This document shows positions 42,479 to 58,608 of a stretch of 64,000 nucleotides of DNA, piece after piece. Numbering within the stretch: the stretch's first letter is position 1; every line of letters starts with the position of its first letter. The stretch covers positions 6,907,001 to 6,971,000 of the forward strand of contig CANTUQ010000119.1 of NCBI GenBank assembly GCA_947683425.1, given 5' to 3'. The translations under genes and the position numbers were made by a program. The notes under the pieces are model-generated. The model was not told the origin of the DNA. It worked only from the letters and a program-made list of their open reading frames with translations, and ran no database searches. The DNA comes from Excoecaria cochinchinensis (taxonomy: Eukaryota; Streptophyta; Magnoliopsida; Malpighiales; Euphorbiaceae).

Positions 42479-42779
42479 ATTCTCCTCCACTTATAAAAAT
42501 TTCATCCTCGAAATTTTCCTTATGACCACAATCACGGGTCACAACCATTATGCTGTGGGGACATTTAGTTTAGGAGATCCATTTACCTTCCATCGGTCAT
42601 CATGCTTTGCATTCTCTTACAATTCTATGAACCAATACTATACTTATATCTTCTCGGATACCTTTACTCACTTCTATCATCAATACCTATTAATGGCATG
42701 TATATGTATCACTTTGTACTCTTTACACTATCTACGATCTTAGGACCGCCAAAACCTTTTCTCTGATAATAATAAAAAT
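42479..42779 (-). other. Internal remnant of element D
   Basis: Only 301 bases separate the two LTRs. On the minus strand the right end reads ATTTTTATTATTATCAGAG followed by a gag-leader-like GTTTTGGCGGTCCTAAG, a decayed form of the tRNA-iMet primer site and what follows it. The left end reads codons NFEDEIF and a purine-rich GTGGAGGAGA, the pol terminus and polypurine tract. No ORF remains between. Confidence 0.75.
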
Positions 42780-43745
42780 TGTAACACCCTATACCCGCAA
42801 AAGATCCGGATATTGGATATCACCACATGACACGGTAATGCACTTATCAGATTCAGTGAATTTTTTTTTCTACAATCACAATCACACATATATAATAACA
42901 AAACAATTACACTAACACACCATTCATATACTTATCCTATACAATCTCGTGTTCATTGCAGTCGTATACATGCCATGCTTCTATCCTTATCCTTGTTTTC
43001 CCATAAATTCTTTTGATCGTCAGTAACATCGGCCACTACCACCTCTTTCTTTCTATAACCTGCATGCAGTAATCACACTACATGCTGAGTAATAAAAATG
43101 CCCAGTGGTGGGTACATATCCTAAATTTTCCATACTATTACTACATGCATGCACACACAAGCATATATCTTCATTTCCATTATATGAACATTAATTCTTA
43201 AGACTCTTAGATAATTTATGCCTTACTTTTAATGTCCTAGACAATCTTTTGCTTTAATCATATATTTTATACCTTCTTCATTATTTTAATAAACATACTT
43301 TAACATTACTAATATTGTTATCTAATTACTTATTATCTGTACTGTTAACTTTAACATTAATACTGTTATGTTCAGTCTGTTAATTCAATAACCAGTTATA
43401 TTAACAATATTTGCAATTATCTTATTAACGTATTCATTTGTTTTTCATTATTTGTTTATAAGTAGTTTACATTAGTTGTAGTCTACACTTGGGCACAGTA
43501 CCAGTTACTGACATATCTATGAAACAGTCATTATTATTGTTATTTACAATACTGATTAACCGTTATCATTTCCTTTATATCCTTGATATTTCTTTTACAT
43601 TACCATTTTTAAAACTATGAACATAATACATTTACTCTATTTTCCTACTTAATTGTACTCAGTTATATTTCATATTATATACTTGAATTGTCAAATCTAT
43701 TACTTAATCCACTAACTTATTTGTAGACTTAATATCGTTTTTCTC

Positions 43746-44188
43746 GGGTCAATTTCACTCCTGGTCACTCAACTTATCACTTATCGCACAAAAGTAACCG
43801 ACTTTTTTTTTCTTACTTAAATGTCACTGAACTTTTAACATTATTGCACAAAAGTCATGTTGACCGGAATCCGGCAACGACCCTTGCCGGATTGATGACT
43901 TTTTTGCAAAAATGTTAAAAGTTCAGTAACATTTAAGTTGAAAAACAAAAGTTAATTACTTTTGCGAGATAAATGATAAGTCTAGTGACCGTGAGTGAAA
44001 TTAATTTAAATGTAGCATTTGTTGAACTTATCAATCCGGCAAGAGTCGTCGCCGGATTCCGGTCAACATGACTTTTGTGCAATAATGTTAAAAGTTCAGT
44101 GACATTTAAGTAAGAGAAAAAAAGTCGGTTACTTTTTACTTTTGCGCGATAAGTGATAAGTTGAGTGACCATGTGTGAAATCAACCCC
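43746..44188. mobile_element. Mutator-type MITE with long inverted repeats
   Basis: The termini read GGGTCAATTTCAC on the left and, reversed, GGGTTGATTTCAC on the right. Inverted arms of more than 150 bases include GGTCACTCAACTTATCACTT. The flanks are a perfect 9-bp duplication, GTTTTTCTC (43737-43745 and 44189-44197), as produced by Mutator-like transposases. It is 443 bp and non-coding. A third, more diverged arm lies in the middle (about 43890-43980). Confidence 0.92.
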
Positions 44189-47100
44189 GTTTTTCTCTTA
44201 ACTTTCTACACAATTTCTATTATCATTATTTAATTAAATATCTATCGATACTATTTTACATTTAATTTCCTTATTACTGTGACTAACAATACTATTTTTT
44301 ACACTAATACCTGAATAACCCATATTGTTTATTTATCATCATTTCAGTAATTATCATTTCACTATTAACTCTTAACATTTAATGACAGTTCTACTTTCTT
44401 TCAAGTCTTTATTTCTGTTACTAACATTCTTAGGCGACCCCATTACTAAATTTTAGATGTACATTATTATAAAAATATTAATTATCATATTTTACACTTT
44501 AGATAATTAACCTAATTTATAACACTTATATCAGTTCTATAGTAATATCTTTTACATATTATATTACACACTCTTAATTCATTACGACTTAATTATGAAA
44601 TTCACAGTATTCAGTTAAATTTACCTCACACATTATTATTTATATTAATTACATTATCTTATCTTGAATTTGATATTACAGATTTAAATCTACATATCGG
44701 TTATTCCTAATCAGTAATAAAAATCCTTTCATAGTCCAAAGACATTTTCATTCTTTTATTAATCCTAATATTACTCATCTATTTTTCTTATATTTAATAT
44801 TATTGCCGTTTTCATGATATTAGCATTAAATGTAATATTTCTATTAATATTAACATAAATATCATTATTTTCTCTAATCAATTAATTATACAATTAACAT
44901 TCAAATTACCTATCAATTATCTTTAAAATCCCTCATTTACCTTTTTATTGACAAATTTACATTTAAGTTTCTAGGCTTTCACTAATTTGCAGTTTTACAT
45001 TTTTACTTTTCACTTATTCACAATAACGCCATTAGTCAACTTATTATCATAATTATTTTATCATCTAACATGTAATTCACCACTTAGTCCTTAAAATTAT
45101 TCTTTTACTATATTACACTTATGTCCTTAAAACAATACTAAAATTACAATTTTACTCTTAAACAATTATTTATTTCATTCAATTATTTACATGCAATAAT
45201 ATTCTTATTTTCAATTAATTCATTCATTTAAGGACATATATGTAATTAATACACATAAAATTATATATTTGCATTTAGGTCCCTTAATTATGATATAATT
45301 ACATTTAGGTCCTTACATTATGTCATATTTGCATTTAAGTCCTCCAACTATGTTATATTTACATCTAGGTCCTTTAGTTTTGCAAAATTACAATTTAGTC
45401 CTCAAACTTTTACCAAAATTAAAAAAATGCAATCACTTCATCTTACTTACGCTTTTAACCATTATTTTATTATCTAAAATATTTACATTTTACTATCATT
45501 ATTTTCATAAATAATTTAATTAATTATCGAATTGAAATTCTAATTCACTTTAAATTCTAATCCAAATATACTTCTAATCCATTTACAGTTCTAATCCAAA
45601 TAGAGTTCTAATCCAAATAGAATTCTAATCCAAATAGAGTTCTAATCCAATTTACATTAGGGTCTTTCAATTTCATTTAAATTACAATTTTACCTTTCTT
45701 ATTTACCTTAACTACAATTATGCCACCAATTTGACTTTTTAACTTACTTAACTTCTTATTAATCATACAAATTACCAATAGATCCTTGGATTATAATTTT
45801 CATGCAAAATTACATTTTACTCCTTTTAAAAGAAACTAATTTTAAAAAATATTCATTTAATTACATTTTGCCCTTATTAACATTTATTAACTTATTTAAG
45901 GTCAAAATTACCATTTTGCCCTCTGAACTTTTTATTTATTCCAATTAAGTCCATTTTCACACAAATATCATTTTAATCACAAATTAACCATTTTAAACTT
46001 ATTTTTACCATTTTGCCCCAGTATAAAATTGGCAGAAATCTATGAACGGGTAAATGAGATGTGAAACCGATAGGTTCAATACAGAATAGAGGGACCCCAT
46101 GGGACCACCCCTATGATTTAAACAACAGAAATACATATTAATACTGTATTAAGACAGAACAATAAAGAGTAAGACCGTCATTGGCCTACACTAAATGAGA
46201 CGCCATGCTCACACCCGCGGTTATGTGTCCCTATGGTTAGCCACTATATCCTGAACAAGATTTGACAACTAGATTACTACATAGGGCATCCATTATTCCA
46301 TTTTTATATTATCATACATACATTTCATGGAATTTTATCATACTATTCCATTCTTTTTCTTCTAAATCAAGCTTTATACATTTCATTTTCATTCATATGC
46401 CTTTACGCGCCATAAATCTCATTAAATCACATGGATATATACATGTGTATCATTCGGCCATCATGTCAATATTTCACTATAAATTCTTTTTATCACCTTT
46501 ATCATTTATTTAGGTGATTTACATGTTTATTAACATGTTTATGCCATTAATTCACATCAAAATCACCTTTTTACCTACCCAACCAATTCGGTCAAAGTGT
46601 TATTCATCCATTATGTCAATATTTCGTTCCTAATTCATTCCATTAGCTAGATTACATGTTAATTTCTCTAGTTATACCATTAAATCACATTAAAGAACAT
46701 AAAAATCTCATTTTTATATACATATACCATTTGGCCTACATGTCGTCCATGGTATATATTTTATTTCTTTTCATTCTAATCATTCAAAATCTCATTTTTA
46801 GCCTTCTTAAATATGACTATATGGTTTGATTCAATTAAACATCCATATTTAGCATACTTTATGTTTAGACATAACTAAAAATCATACTTTTAACATGGAA
46901 AAAGGAGGATATTGTATCCACAAACCTTATTTTCTTGTTCTCCACATCTTAAGCATGCTTTCTATGCCTTAGTTCCTTGAAACACCACCATCTCCTTTAT
47001 CTTCCTCAATTGGACACATAAACTTTTTTGCTTATTTTCTTCGACTTCTAGCACTCCAAATGAGCTCTAATCACCACCAACAGATTCTAGAGAGGCTAAA

Positions 47101-47792
47101 ATTTTCTTAGAAGGCTTGGAATTAGGGAGAGATTGAGAGAAAATGGAAGAAAAATGGAGAAGAAAGGAAAAAAATCACTTTGGCCGAAGGAGGAGAGAAG
47201 AAGGCTGATTTCTCTAGGGATATCTCTAGAGAAATCTGGTCTTGAGGGGTTCTCGTAGGCTGAATTTGAACCAAACTAGTCCAACTAAAGTGGTCCAACT
47301 ACTTTGAACTAAAATTTTAATTTTTTTGCCAAATTCCACTATTCAATGGTAACTATAAGTTTCTCAACTTATTTTCACTCCCAACCAATTCCATCATTAG
47401 TAGAATGTAAAATATAGCCTATAGACAAAATTTTAGCTCAATCAGAGTCCATTTGGGGCCTGGTTCAGTCAAATCCGTTCGATTAAACCTTATTCAGTTC
47501 TGCTGTAAAATACTAGTCTAACACTGAAAAAAATTCTTAAAAATTATTTTAAGACTTTACACTTTCCACAATACAACATTTTAACCTCATTTAACATTTT
47601 TAAAAATTTGGACAAATTTTAGTCAAACCTTTGTTCAATTGAATCGAAATAGAGGTAAACTTCAGTTTGACTTTCGGGGACCTATTTGACCTCATTTTTA
47701 CTTCAAATTTTACCACTAAACTCTTAGCAATCCACAGATCAATTTTATCAAATAAAAACTTTCACATAACTGCTGTCAATTTCAGCCATATG

Positions 47793-50700
47793 TGTAACAC
47801 CCCTTACCTATACGTAGGGAGCCTCATCCCTCGAAGAGGATAAAGGACCCCGATAGATGAGGGTTGTCACACAACGCAGGACCTCATACAAAGCAAACAT
47901 GTTACCAATCATTCATTAAAATAGGGTAAAATAAAATTTCTTAAACAACAGACGGAGGCTAAAAACAAAAGTATAGTGTTATATTAATTTACATATTAGT
48001 CTTTACATATCAAAATACAGGAGTGCCTTAGCATAGAAGATCATATACTTATCTAATATCGAAAACAAACTATGAAAGTAGAGTTTACATCAAGAGTCAT
48101 CACTACAAAATTTTTAAACTAATACATATACAAAAAGTACAATCCTGTACTACAAAATCTCTCTCTCCTAGTTGTGTTGGCCCTGTTGAGGCGGATCACC
48201 TTGCCCATAATGTCCAACCACTTCCACACCTGCACAGATGAAACACCCATGCTAAGCGAATATGCTTAGTGGGGAAACAACAATGAAAAATTACCACTCA
48301 CAGTGGATGCTAGAAACAAATCGCATACACATAGCACATATTGAAAATCAATTCTATATAAATAATTTGTCATATTCAAGATGTCAACATCATTAGTCAC
48401 ACAATCATTCATACTGAACTGAATTATAATACCTGAATACAGTAAACCTACTTGTTCAAAATAGTGGATAGCGAGTAATGCATATTCATTCAAAATGCAT
48501 GGATACCCGAGGGTATCAAAATTATTCTTTCCTTTTTGTTTCAAATATTTTCGCATGGAATCTTAAACAAGATTCAAGTTTCAAAGGGATCGCGATGATC
48601 CAAACAGGGACCTGATTAGGGTCCAAAACGTATACGCATGGCTGCAACTAACTGAACTCTATAGGCATGCCTATTTATCCACTAATTGACTCTCGCAGGT
48701 CATGCATAATTCATCAAATCACATTCATATTATTCATAAAATTGTCCATGCATAATTTTAAATGCATCACAAGATCAAAAACTAAACATTGAAAGCATAA
48801 AAGAAAACTCAAATTGAAACCATGAGGTGTCGCGCTAGCGACAGAGGCGAAACTTGCACCAGGTCGCGATGGCGGCAGTCTTTGCGCTTGCGTGGAGAAA
48901 AAATCACATCTCACTATCGCGCTCACAATGAGCATCGCACTCACGATAGTTTGCGGCCAGCCAAAGCTGTCGCGCTCGCAACAGGGAACTACCCAATCCG
49001 CTCAGTAGCCGAGCACTTTATCGCGCTCACGACAGAGAGCTCTCATTGCGATGGCTCGGTAGCCCATTGCTAGGCCACACGTGAAGGCTCGATTCATCGA
49101 GCTCTATCGTGATCTCGCGACAGTTTCGTACTCACGACAGAGTTGTGATTTCTAGCTCTTATGCAAAAATCTGCAGAAATCACACCAAAATCGTCCAAAC
49201 CTCCAATTGACTTAAAAACTCAATCCCACACAAATTAACCATTCACAACATCTTAATCAACCTAAAATCCAACTTATAATCCAATTATTACTATCAAAAC
49301 TCATTATTAACAAGTTTAAATTCCATAATTCACTAAACCAGCACTTTCTCTTAGAAATTCATACAAAATCATGCTTAGGTTCAATTCTTCACAACTTTTA
49401 AATCTCAACTCAAAATAATCAACTCCCATGTCATTTAGATACAAATACACACAATACATCTCATCAATTCCAACAATTCCCATAAAAAGCATAAAAATCA
49501 CATAAAATGCACAAAAGTGACAACGTTCCCAACCCTCAAATTCTTGAGCTCTAATCACGGAGCTCCTGTAACAACCCAAATAGGGCCCGGTCGGAATTTG
49601 TGCGGTAAGTCGGTTAATTGAGGGTATTTTCGTAATTTGTGTAAGAGGAAATTGGATAATAAGGATTTATGTGTTATAAGAATAATTATTTAAGAGAAGA
49701 GGAAATAATAGTGTGTGCTTATAGTGTATGGTTGTAGGGTGTAAATGGACTTGGGGCTTTTATTGTGTTGTTTGTGGTGCATGGTGCCTAGGATGAGAAG
49801 GGTTTTCAAGAAATAATATGGTGTGAGTGAGTTTTGGTGCATTGAAGATATTTGTGTAAGAAAGGCTTGTGTGTGTTTAGTGTATGGTGCCAAGAGTGGT
49901 TTTGTTAAGATGGATTGATTGATTCTCTAGGATTGTGACATGTGGCTTGGAGGTTGGTGAGCAATTAATGAAAAGTAAGAGAGAGAAGGGAAGGGCAGAA
50001 ATTGCCTAGCTTCCCGTGGAAGCTATCTCAATTTCTCTTTTTTCTTTTTCATTTCCCGTCCTCCCCTCTCTCTTGCTTCCATTTTTCTGCTCTCATCTCT
50101 CTTCTCTTGTGTTTTCTTGAGTTTTGAGTGGGATCTTTGAAGGTTTGAGCTGGAAGTGTTGGAGGTAAGTGTTTGAGTTCGGATTGGGGTTCCTTTATTT
50201 AATTAGTGTTCTTTGGATCCTGGTTTTGTTGTGGTTTGGGTCTGATTTGAGTGTTTGTGGCTGGGTTTTGTGCAAGTTTCGGAAGAGCGAAGGAAGAGCA
50301 AGGGCAAGGATAAAGTGGTTTCGTGAGGGGCTCGGTTTGAAGCTTCGTTTTCCAGGTATGGGAGCTGTGTTCTTGAGTGTTGATTTGGAAATGGGTTTAA
50401 ATGCATGCAAGTGATTGGGAGCTATGTTGTGGATTTTTTGTTTTTCCCCTAATTTCCTCCTTGGATCAACTCTATGTTGTGATTGCATGTCATTTGTAAT
50501 CTTGAGTGTTTTATGAATGCATGTTTAATTTAAGTAGTGATTTATAGTGAAGTGTTAGTGATATAGTGAAATTACTATGTGTTTTTGAGAACATGATTAT
50601 GCCATGTTAAGGATTTTGAGTTGGGTTGTGAGTGAATCTTTGATAAATTGATGATGGATTATTGTTTAAAATGTGTTTATGTGACCTTGAGAATGATGCG

Positions 50701-52712
50701 ATGATGTGCAGAAGACTTGAGGTAAGCGTTTATGTCTCTTGTTTGCTTGTATGGAGTATTGTGCGTGAAAAGGGTAGGAAAAGTGCAGAATTGGGCGAAT
50801 CTGGGTTCTGTCGCGATCGCGACAGAAGGCAGACTTGGCCCCTTGTTCTTGAAGAGCCCTCTGTCACGATCGCGACGTTGCCGCGAGCGCGACAGAGAGC
50901 TCGGTAGCGAAAACCTCCGTGCGGGCGTGCTGCCGAGCGTGCACGCGAGGAGGAAGGAACTGGTCACTGTCGCGATCGCGACGCTTATCGCGAGCGCGAT
51001 AGAGCTCGGCTCCATGAAATTCTGCCGCGAGTGCTTCGTCGCGAGTAGGCCCCCTGGCGCGACCTCGCGAGGAAGTTCCCCGTGCTCTGTCGCGAGCGCG
51101 ACACTTATCGCGATCGCGACAGAGGCCCTTCCTGTTTGCCTTGTTTTCTGAATGTGTTTCTTTTGTTCCACTTTGCACGGTTTCTCACTATTGCATGAGT
51201 TGTGTTGTGGTTATGACCTGTGATAGCAATGTAGAGTGTCTTAGTTATGGTTTTTATTTGATGATTAGAGTCTTGAATTAAACCTTGTTGTTGATCGTGT
51301 AATGTTTTGTGAGTCAATGTGTTGTCGAGCCTGAAGTGTCAAGGTATAGGATAATTAAGCATGCTTAAGAAGGGTTAGTGTACAGCTGTTCGGTCCGCCC
51401 CGTTTGGGCGAAGCGGTCGACCTCTGAGATGGTCATCTTCCATGTAGTGATAAAATGTTTTGAGACTTCGGTCTCCCGCGCTACCTTCGGGTATTAAAGT
51501 GTTTTTGAGGCTTCGGTCTCCCGTGCCGTGTTCCCGTATCCTCCACCATTGATTTCAGGCTATTGTGTGAACTGTCTGGTATTGATTTAGTGAAGTGTTC
51601 TGATTATTGTGCGAATCTGAATAGTGTAATGGATTAGTGTTTTGCATTATTTATCCTGAATATATATTTATATCTCTGTACTCTGATTCATAATGAATTA
51701 TGTATGTTAGTGCATGTTTTCTTGTATAGTGCTTTGTTGTGTTGTTTCTCCCCACTAAGCGTTATCGCTTAGCACGGGCTTTTATCCCGTGTAGGTAGCG
51801 TGAAGGATTTTTGGGAGTTACTCGTGTCGCATATCTGCAGGCAGGCCACATAGGAGTCGAGTTATTTATTTTTGTCTCCTCCTGTAATTCTCTTTTTGTA
51901 TATGTATTAATTTTGTAATCTTTTGGGATATTGTATATATAATTTTATAATTTTAATTATATGATGAAGTATATTTTTATAATTGGTTATCGAATGCTTC
52001 CACTTAGCGCATGTATGCTTCTGCTGTATGTTTCGTCGCGTCGTGAGTGAGCGTCGTGTAGTGCGCCCGCCGGTGCCCTTCCAACTGGGGTGGCGGTGGG
52101 GGTGTTACAGCTCCGCTTCCACTTACTATCTCCTTGCCCTTAGGCTCTTTAAGAGGGATTTCTGAGCCAAAATACCCATCAAAACAGAATTTAAAACTTT
52201 AACCCCAAAACCAAATTAACCAAATTAAAAAGGGAATAAGAGGATGAAGAAGAAGAATTAGCTACCACTTACCGAAACCAACTTAGGATTACCAAAACTC
52301 ACTAAAAATTCCAGCAAAAGGGAAGGATCACAAGAAAGCATAGAAGAAAGGAAGAAGAATATGAAGAACGAGTTGAGGAGAAAGGAAGAAACGGGGAAAA
52401 GGAAAGAGAAACAGCTGTCTTCTCTCTCCTCTCTCCACTATATAAACCACTCCCACATGCCACATGTCAAGACCTCATAGGAGAACTTCCCTATAACACA
52501 CCTAACTACTATCCTCTCACATACACCCAAAACCAACCTTATTAAAACACACCCTACTTCCATATAAATGCTCACACCCAATAAAATCCCAAAATACATA
52601 ATATTATAACTTAAACCATAACACAAACTCAAAACAACAATTGCCAAAATTGTACATGTAAAATCACACACACACAAGGCTCAAACTACTAGGGTGCGAA
52701 CGGGGCGTTACA
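47793..52712 (-). repeat. Element B 3' LTR, split by a solo LTR
   Basis: Left part 47793-49566 and right part 52115-52712. On the minus strand a TATA box (GTTTATATAG, about 52438-52447) is followed by a candidate donor GGTAAGTGG (52265-52273), degraded CpG palindromes (48826-49140) and a variant double hairpin (48235-48276). Many palindrome CpGs have become TG or CA. Confidence 0.85.
49567..52109 (+). mobile_element. Solo LTR F, same family as the TR-GAG LTR
   Basis: 2543 bp from TGTAACAACCC to GGTGTTACA, with perfect TSD GCTCC at 49562-49566 and 52110-52114; the uninterrupted site occurs in the partner LTR near 61674. It is clearly homologous along its length to the TR-GAG LTRs but more diverged. 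It keeps palindromes (50808-50825, 50860-50896, 50967-51003, 51086-51123), the double hairpin (51750-51796) and the candidate intron (50165-50355). It shows this family also moved, then lost its interior by LTR recombination, elsewhere in the window. Confidence 0.93.
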
Positions 52713-53202
52713 GTACTCCCCTCCTTAATAGAATTTCGTCCTCGAAATTCTCACTTGATCCAAATAACTGAGGATGTTGAGCTCTCACAACCTCTTCCGG
52801 TTCCCAGGTCGCTTCTTCAATTCCATGATGCTTCCAAAGTACCTTAACCAAAGGAATTTGCTTCTTGCAGAGCTGTTTGATCTCCCTAGCAAAAACTTCC
52901 TTCGGTTCTTCATCAAATGAGAAATCTGGCTGAACCCGAATATCTTGCACTTGTAATACATGAGATGGATCAGATCGGTAGCGGCGGAGAATAAACACGT
53001 GAAAAACATCGTGTAATTTAGTTAACTCCACTAGCAATGCTAACCAATAAGCTACCGGGCCAATCTTTTCCAAGATCTCATAGGGCCCAAAGAACCGAGG
53101 ACTTAATTTCCCTTTCTTACCAAACCGAATAACTTTCCGACAAGGTGATACTTTCAAGAATACCTTGTCGCCAATTTCATATTGAATGTCCCTTTGCTTC
53201 AA
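52713..53202 (-). pseudogene. Element B integrase C-terminus and chromodomain-like tail
   Basis: An open stretch of about 164 codons whose start is only a chance Met. KVFLKVSPCRKVIRFGKKGKLSPRFFGPYEILEKIGPVAYWL is the integrase C-terminal (GPY-type) region. PLVKVLWKHHGIEEATWEPEE is the chromodomain-like segment thought to guide integration to heterochromatin. It ends NFEDEILLRRGVL with the stop overlapping the LTR border, and the purine-rich strand there is the polypurine tract. Confidence 0.88.
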
Positions 53203-54191
53203 ATCAGCATATGACCGTTGTCTGTCTTTAGCTGCCTTTAAATTCCGTTGCTCTATTCTAATCTTCTCTTCCGTGTCTCTAACCTACTCTGGACCCACAA
53301 CAGACCTTTCCGATAACTCAGTCCAACACACTAGAGTTCTGCATTTTCATCCATAAAGAGCTTGATAGGGAGCTATTCCAATACTCGCCCTGATAACTGT
53401 TATTTTACGCGAACTCTATTAAAGGCACATACTTATCCTAGCTACCTGAGAACTCTAAAACACATCCCCAAAGCATATCTTCAAGAAGTTGAATGACTCT
53501 TTCTGACTGACTGTTGGTCTGAGGGTGAAATACAGTGCTGAAATTTAACCGTGTACCCAAGGCTAACTATAATTCCTTCCAAAGCTTTGATGTAAACCTC
53601 GGATCCCGATCAGACACAATAGAGATTGGAACTCTGAAAAAGCCTTACTATTTAATTCACATAGATCTCTGCCAATTTATCCATGGAATAATCTAACTGA
53701 ACTGGCAAGAAGTGTGCTGACTTCGACAATCAGCCGACTATCACCCACACTGAATCATGCTTGCACTGAGTCAACGGTAAACCAACTACAAAATCCATTA
53801 TAATATCATCCCATTTCTATTGAGGAATGGGTAAGGGATGCAACAATCATGTTGGAACTTGATGCTCAGCTTTCACTTGCTGACACACCAGACATTTTGA
53901 AATAAACTCCACTATTTTTTTTTCATACTCGACCACTAATAAAACTGCTTAAGGTCTCTGTTCATCTTATTTCCTCCTGTATGCATCGTGAAAATCGACA
54001 AATGAGCTTCTTGCAAAAGCCTTCTATTCACATCACTCACATTAGGCACACACAACCGGTTCCTAAATCTGAGTATTCCATCACAATCTACAGAAAATTT
54101 AGTCTGCTTATCGTCTCTTACCATATGAAAAACACGATACAATACAGGGTCACTTAAATTGCATCTACTATCTGTTTTCTTAAACTCGGTC
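53203..54191 (-). pseudogene. Element B integrase zinc and core domains, heavily mutated
   Basis: Minus-strand reading shows LRFRNRLCVPNVSDVNRRLLQEAH and CLVCQQVKAEH (zinc domain, about 53870-54070), then MDFVVGLP and further core fragments with several stops and frame changes. The region is not translatable. The right border is the inserted solo LTR at 54192. Confidence 0.78.
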
Positions 54192-56681
<2,490 letters not shown>

Positions 56682-56683
56682 CA

Positions 56684-57660
56684 GTCTAACCTTTAATCGA
56701 GCAATTAGTGATCCTTCTGAATCAAATCTCCACCTTCCTCTACCCAGAGATAGAGCCAAAACTGATTTCCTACTCAGAGCATCTGCCACTACATTTCCCT
56801 TGGCCGGATGGTAATCAATAATACAGTAGTAATCTTTAAATAACTCCAACCATCTTTGTTGCCTCAAGTTTAATTCTTTCTGAGTGAGCAGATATTTCAA
56901 ACTCTTGTGATTTGTTAAAATCCTGCAAGTTTCCCCATACAAATAATGCCGCCAAACCTTAAGAGCAAACACTACCGCTGCTAACTCTAAGTTGTGCGTC
57001 GGATAGTGTTGTTCATGGGGTTTCAACTGCTTACAAGCATAGGCAATCACCTTGCTGTCCTGCATCAGAATACAGCCCAATCCTATACTTGAGGCATCAC
57101 TGTACATAGTATACTCTTTACCCGAAATGGGTTGAGTAAGTACAGTAGCCTTAATCAACATATCCTTCAACAGCTTAAAACTGGCTTGGCACTTATCAGA
57201 CCAATTGAACTTAACCTCTTTTAGAAGAAGCTGAGTGAAAGGCAAAGCTATCACTGAAAATCCCTTAACAAACCACCTATAATAACCGGCTAAACCAAGG
57301 AAACTCCTCACTTCTGGCACTGACTTATGTGGCAACCAGTTCACAATTGCTTCAACTTTGGATGGATCTACCCAAATACCTTCAGCCGAAACCACATGCC
57401 CAAGAAATTTTACCTCTTTCAACCAAAATTCACACTTACTAAGCTTAGCATAAACCTGATGGTCCCTCAACACTTGCAATACCAACCTCAGATGTTCCTC
57501 ATGTTCCTTTACTTTCTTGGAATAAACCAGGATATCGTCAATGAGCACTACCACAAAACGATCCAAATACTGTCTGAATACCCTATTCATTAAATCCATA
57601 AAAGCTGCGGGCCCGTTAGTCAATCCAAATGGCATCACAAAAATTCGTAGTGACCGTAAC
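56684..57660 (-). pseudogene. Element B reverse transcriptase palm to RNase H
   Basis: MPFGLTNGPAAFMDLMNRVF, the catalytic LIDDIL box (about 57533-57550), then thumb (VRSFLGLAGYYRWFVKGFS) and RNase H (YSDASSIGLGCILMQ, NLELAAVVFALKVWRHYLYG, TNHKSLKYL, NVVADALSRK). About 349 codons are open, but the frame is broken upstream near 57660 and downstream by solo LTR E. RNase H Asp residues appear retained. Confidence 0.88.
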
Positions 57661-58129
57661 GCGTCCGAAAAGCTGTCTTCGCAACATCCACATCCTTAAC
57701 TCTCAACTGGTAGTAACCAAATCTCAATTCTATCTTAGAATACACTCCAGCTCCTCTTAACTGATTGAAAATATCCTCGATCTATGGCAACGGATACTTG
57801 TTCTTTACCGTGACCTTGTTAATCTGTCGGTAGTCAATACACATTCTCCAGGTACCGTCCTTTTTCTTGACAAACAGAATCGGAGCACCCCAAGGTGACA
57901 TACTCGGTCGAATGAAACCATTATCCAAAAGCTCTTGCAATTGATTTTTCAACTCCTTCAATTCCACCGGAGCCATACGATACGGAGCCTTAGAAATCAT
58001 AGCTACCCCCGGATAATATCTACAGACAGTTCTACTTCTCTCTCTGGTGGCAAACCCGGTAATTCCTCTGGAAACACATCCACAAATTCTCTTACTACCG
58101 AAATATCTTGTATCTTTACTTGCCCTCAT
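57661..58129 (-). pseudogene. Element B reverse transcriptase N-terminal part
   Basis: ISKAPYRMAPVELKELKNQLQELLDNGFIRPSMSPWGAPILFVKKKDG is the fingers region, continuing to CIDYRQINKVTVKNKYPLP, where a TAG (57782-57784 reversed) stops it. The sequence then goes on (IEDIFNQL) with a frame change before the palm at 57660. Confidence 0.86.
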
Positions 58130-58560
58130 CGAGAATCCAAAATTAAGGCCAAATATGCTTCACATCCCTTCCTCATGAATGATTTTGCCTTCATAGCCGA
58201 AATTATGTTATGCAGTGAGTTACTTCCCAAACCTTTTACAACCACAGATAACCAATCCCTGTCCTTGAGCACAACCATTTTCCTCTGACAATCAACTATA
58301 GCTCGGTGTTTAGACAACCAATCGATACCCAGAATTAAGTCAAGCTCATGAAATGGTAGACTAATCAAATCAACTAGAAATTCCTTACCTTGCACCATCA
58401 AAGGACAATCCCAATACACCCGATTCACTTTAACACACTGCCGTAACGGACTAGTCACACATATCTCGTAATCTAATTTAGCCTCATTAACCAATTCATC
58501 ACACAACTTATCAGAACACAGATAAGAATGAGTCGATCCCGGGTCTATCAAAGCATACAT
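58126..58560 (-). pseudogene. Element B aspartic protease
   Basis: ALIDPGSTHSYL carries the catalytic Asp (usually DPGATHS), followed by HELDLILGIDWLSKHRAIVDC, the standard chromovirus protease signature. The open stretch ends at a stop before RT. The protein would process the polyprotein. Confidence 0.86.
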
Positions 58561-58608
58561 TTCAATGTTGAAAAGTAAAAACTTACCAGCTATTACTTCT
58601 GGAGCATC

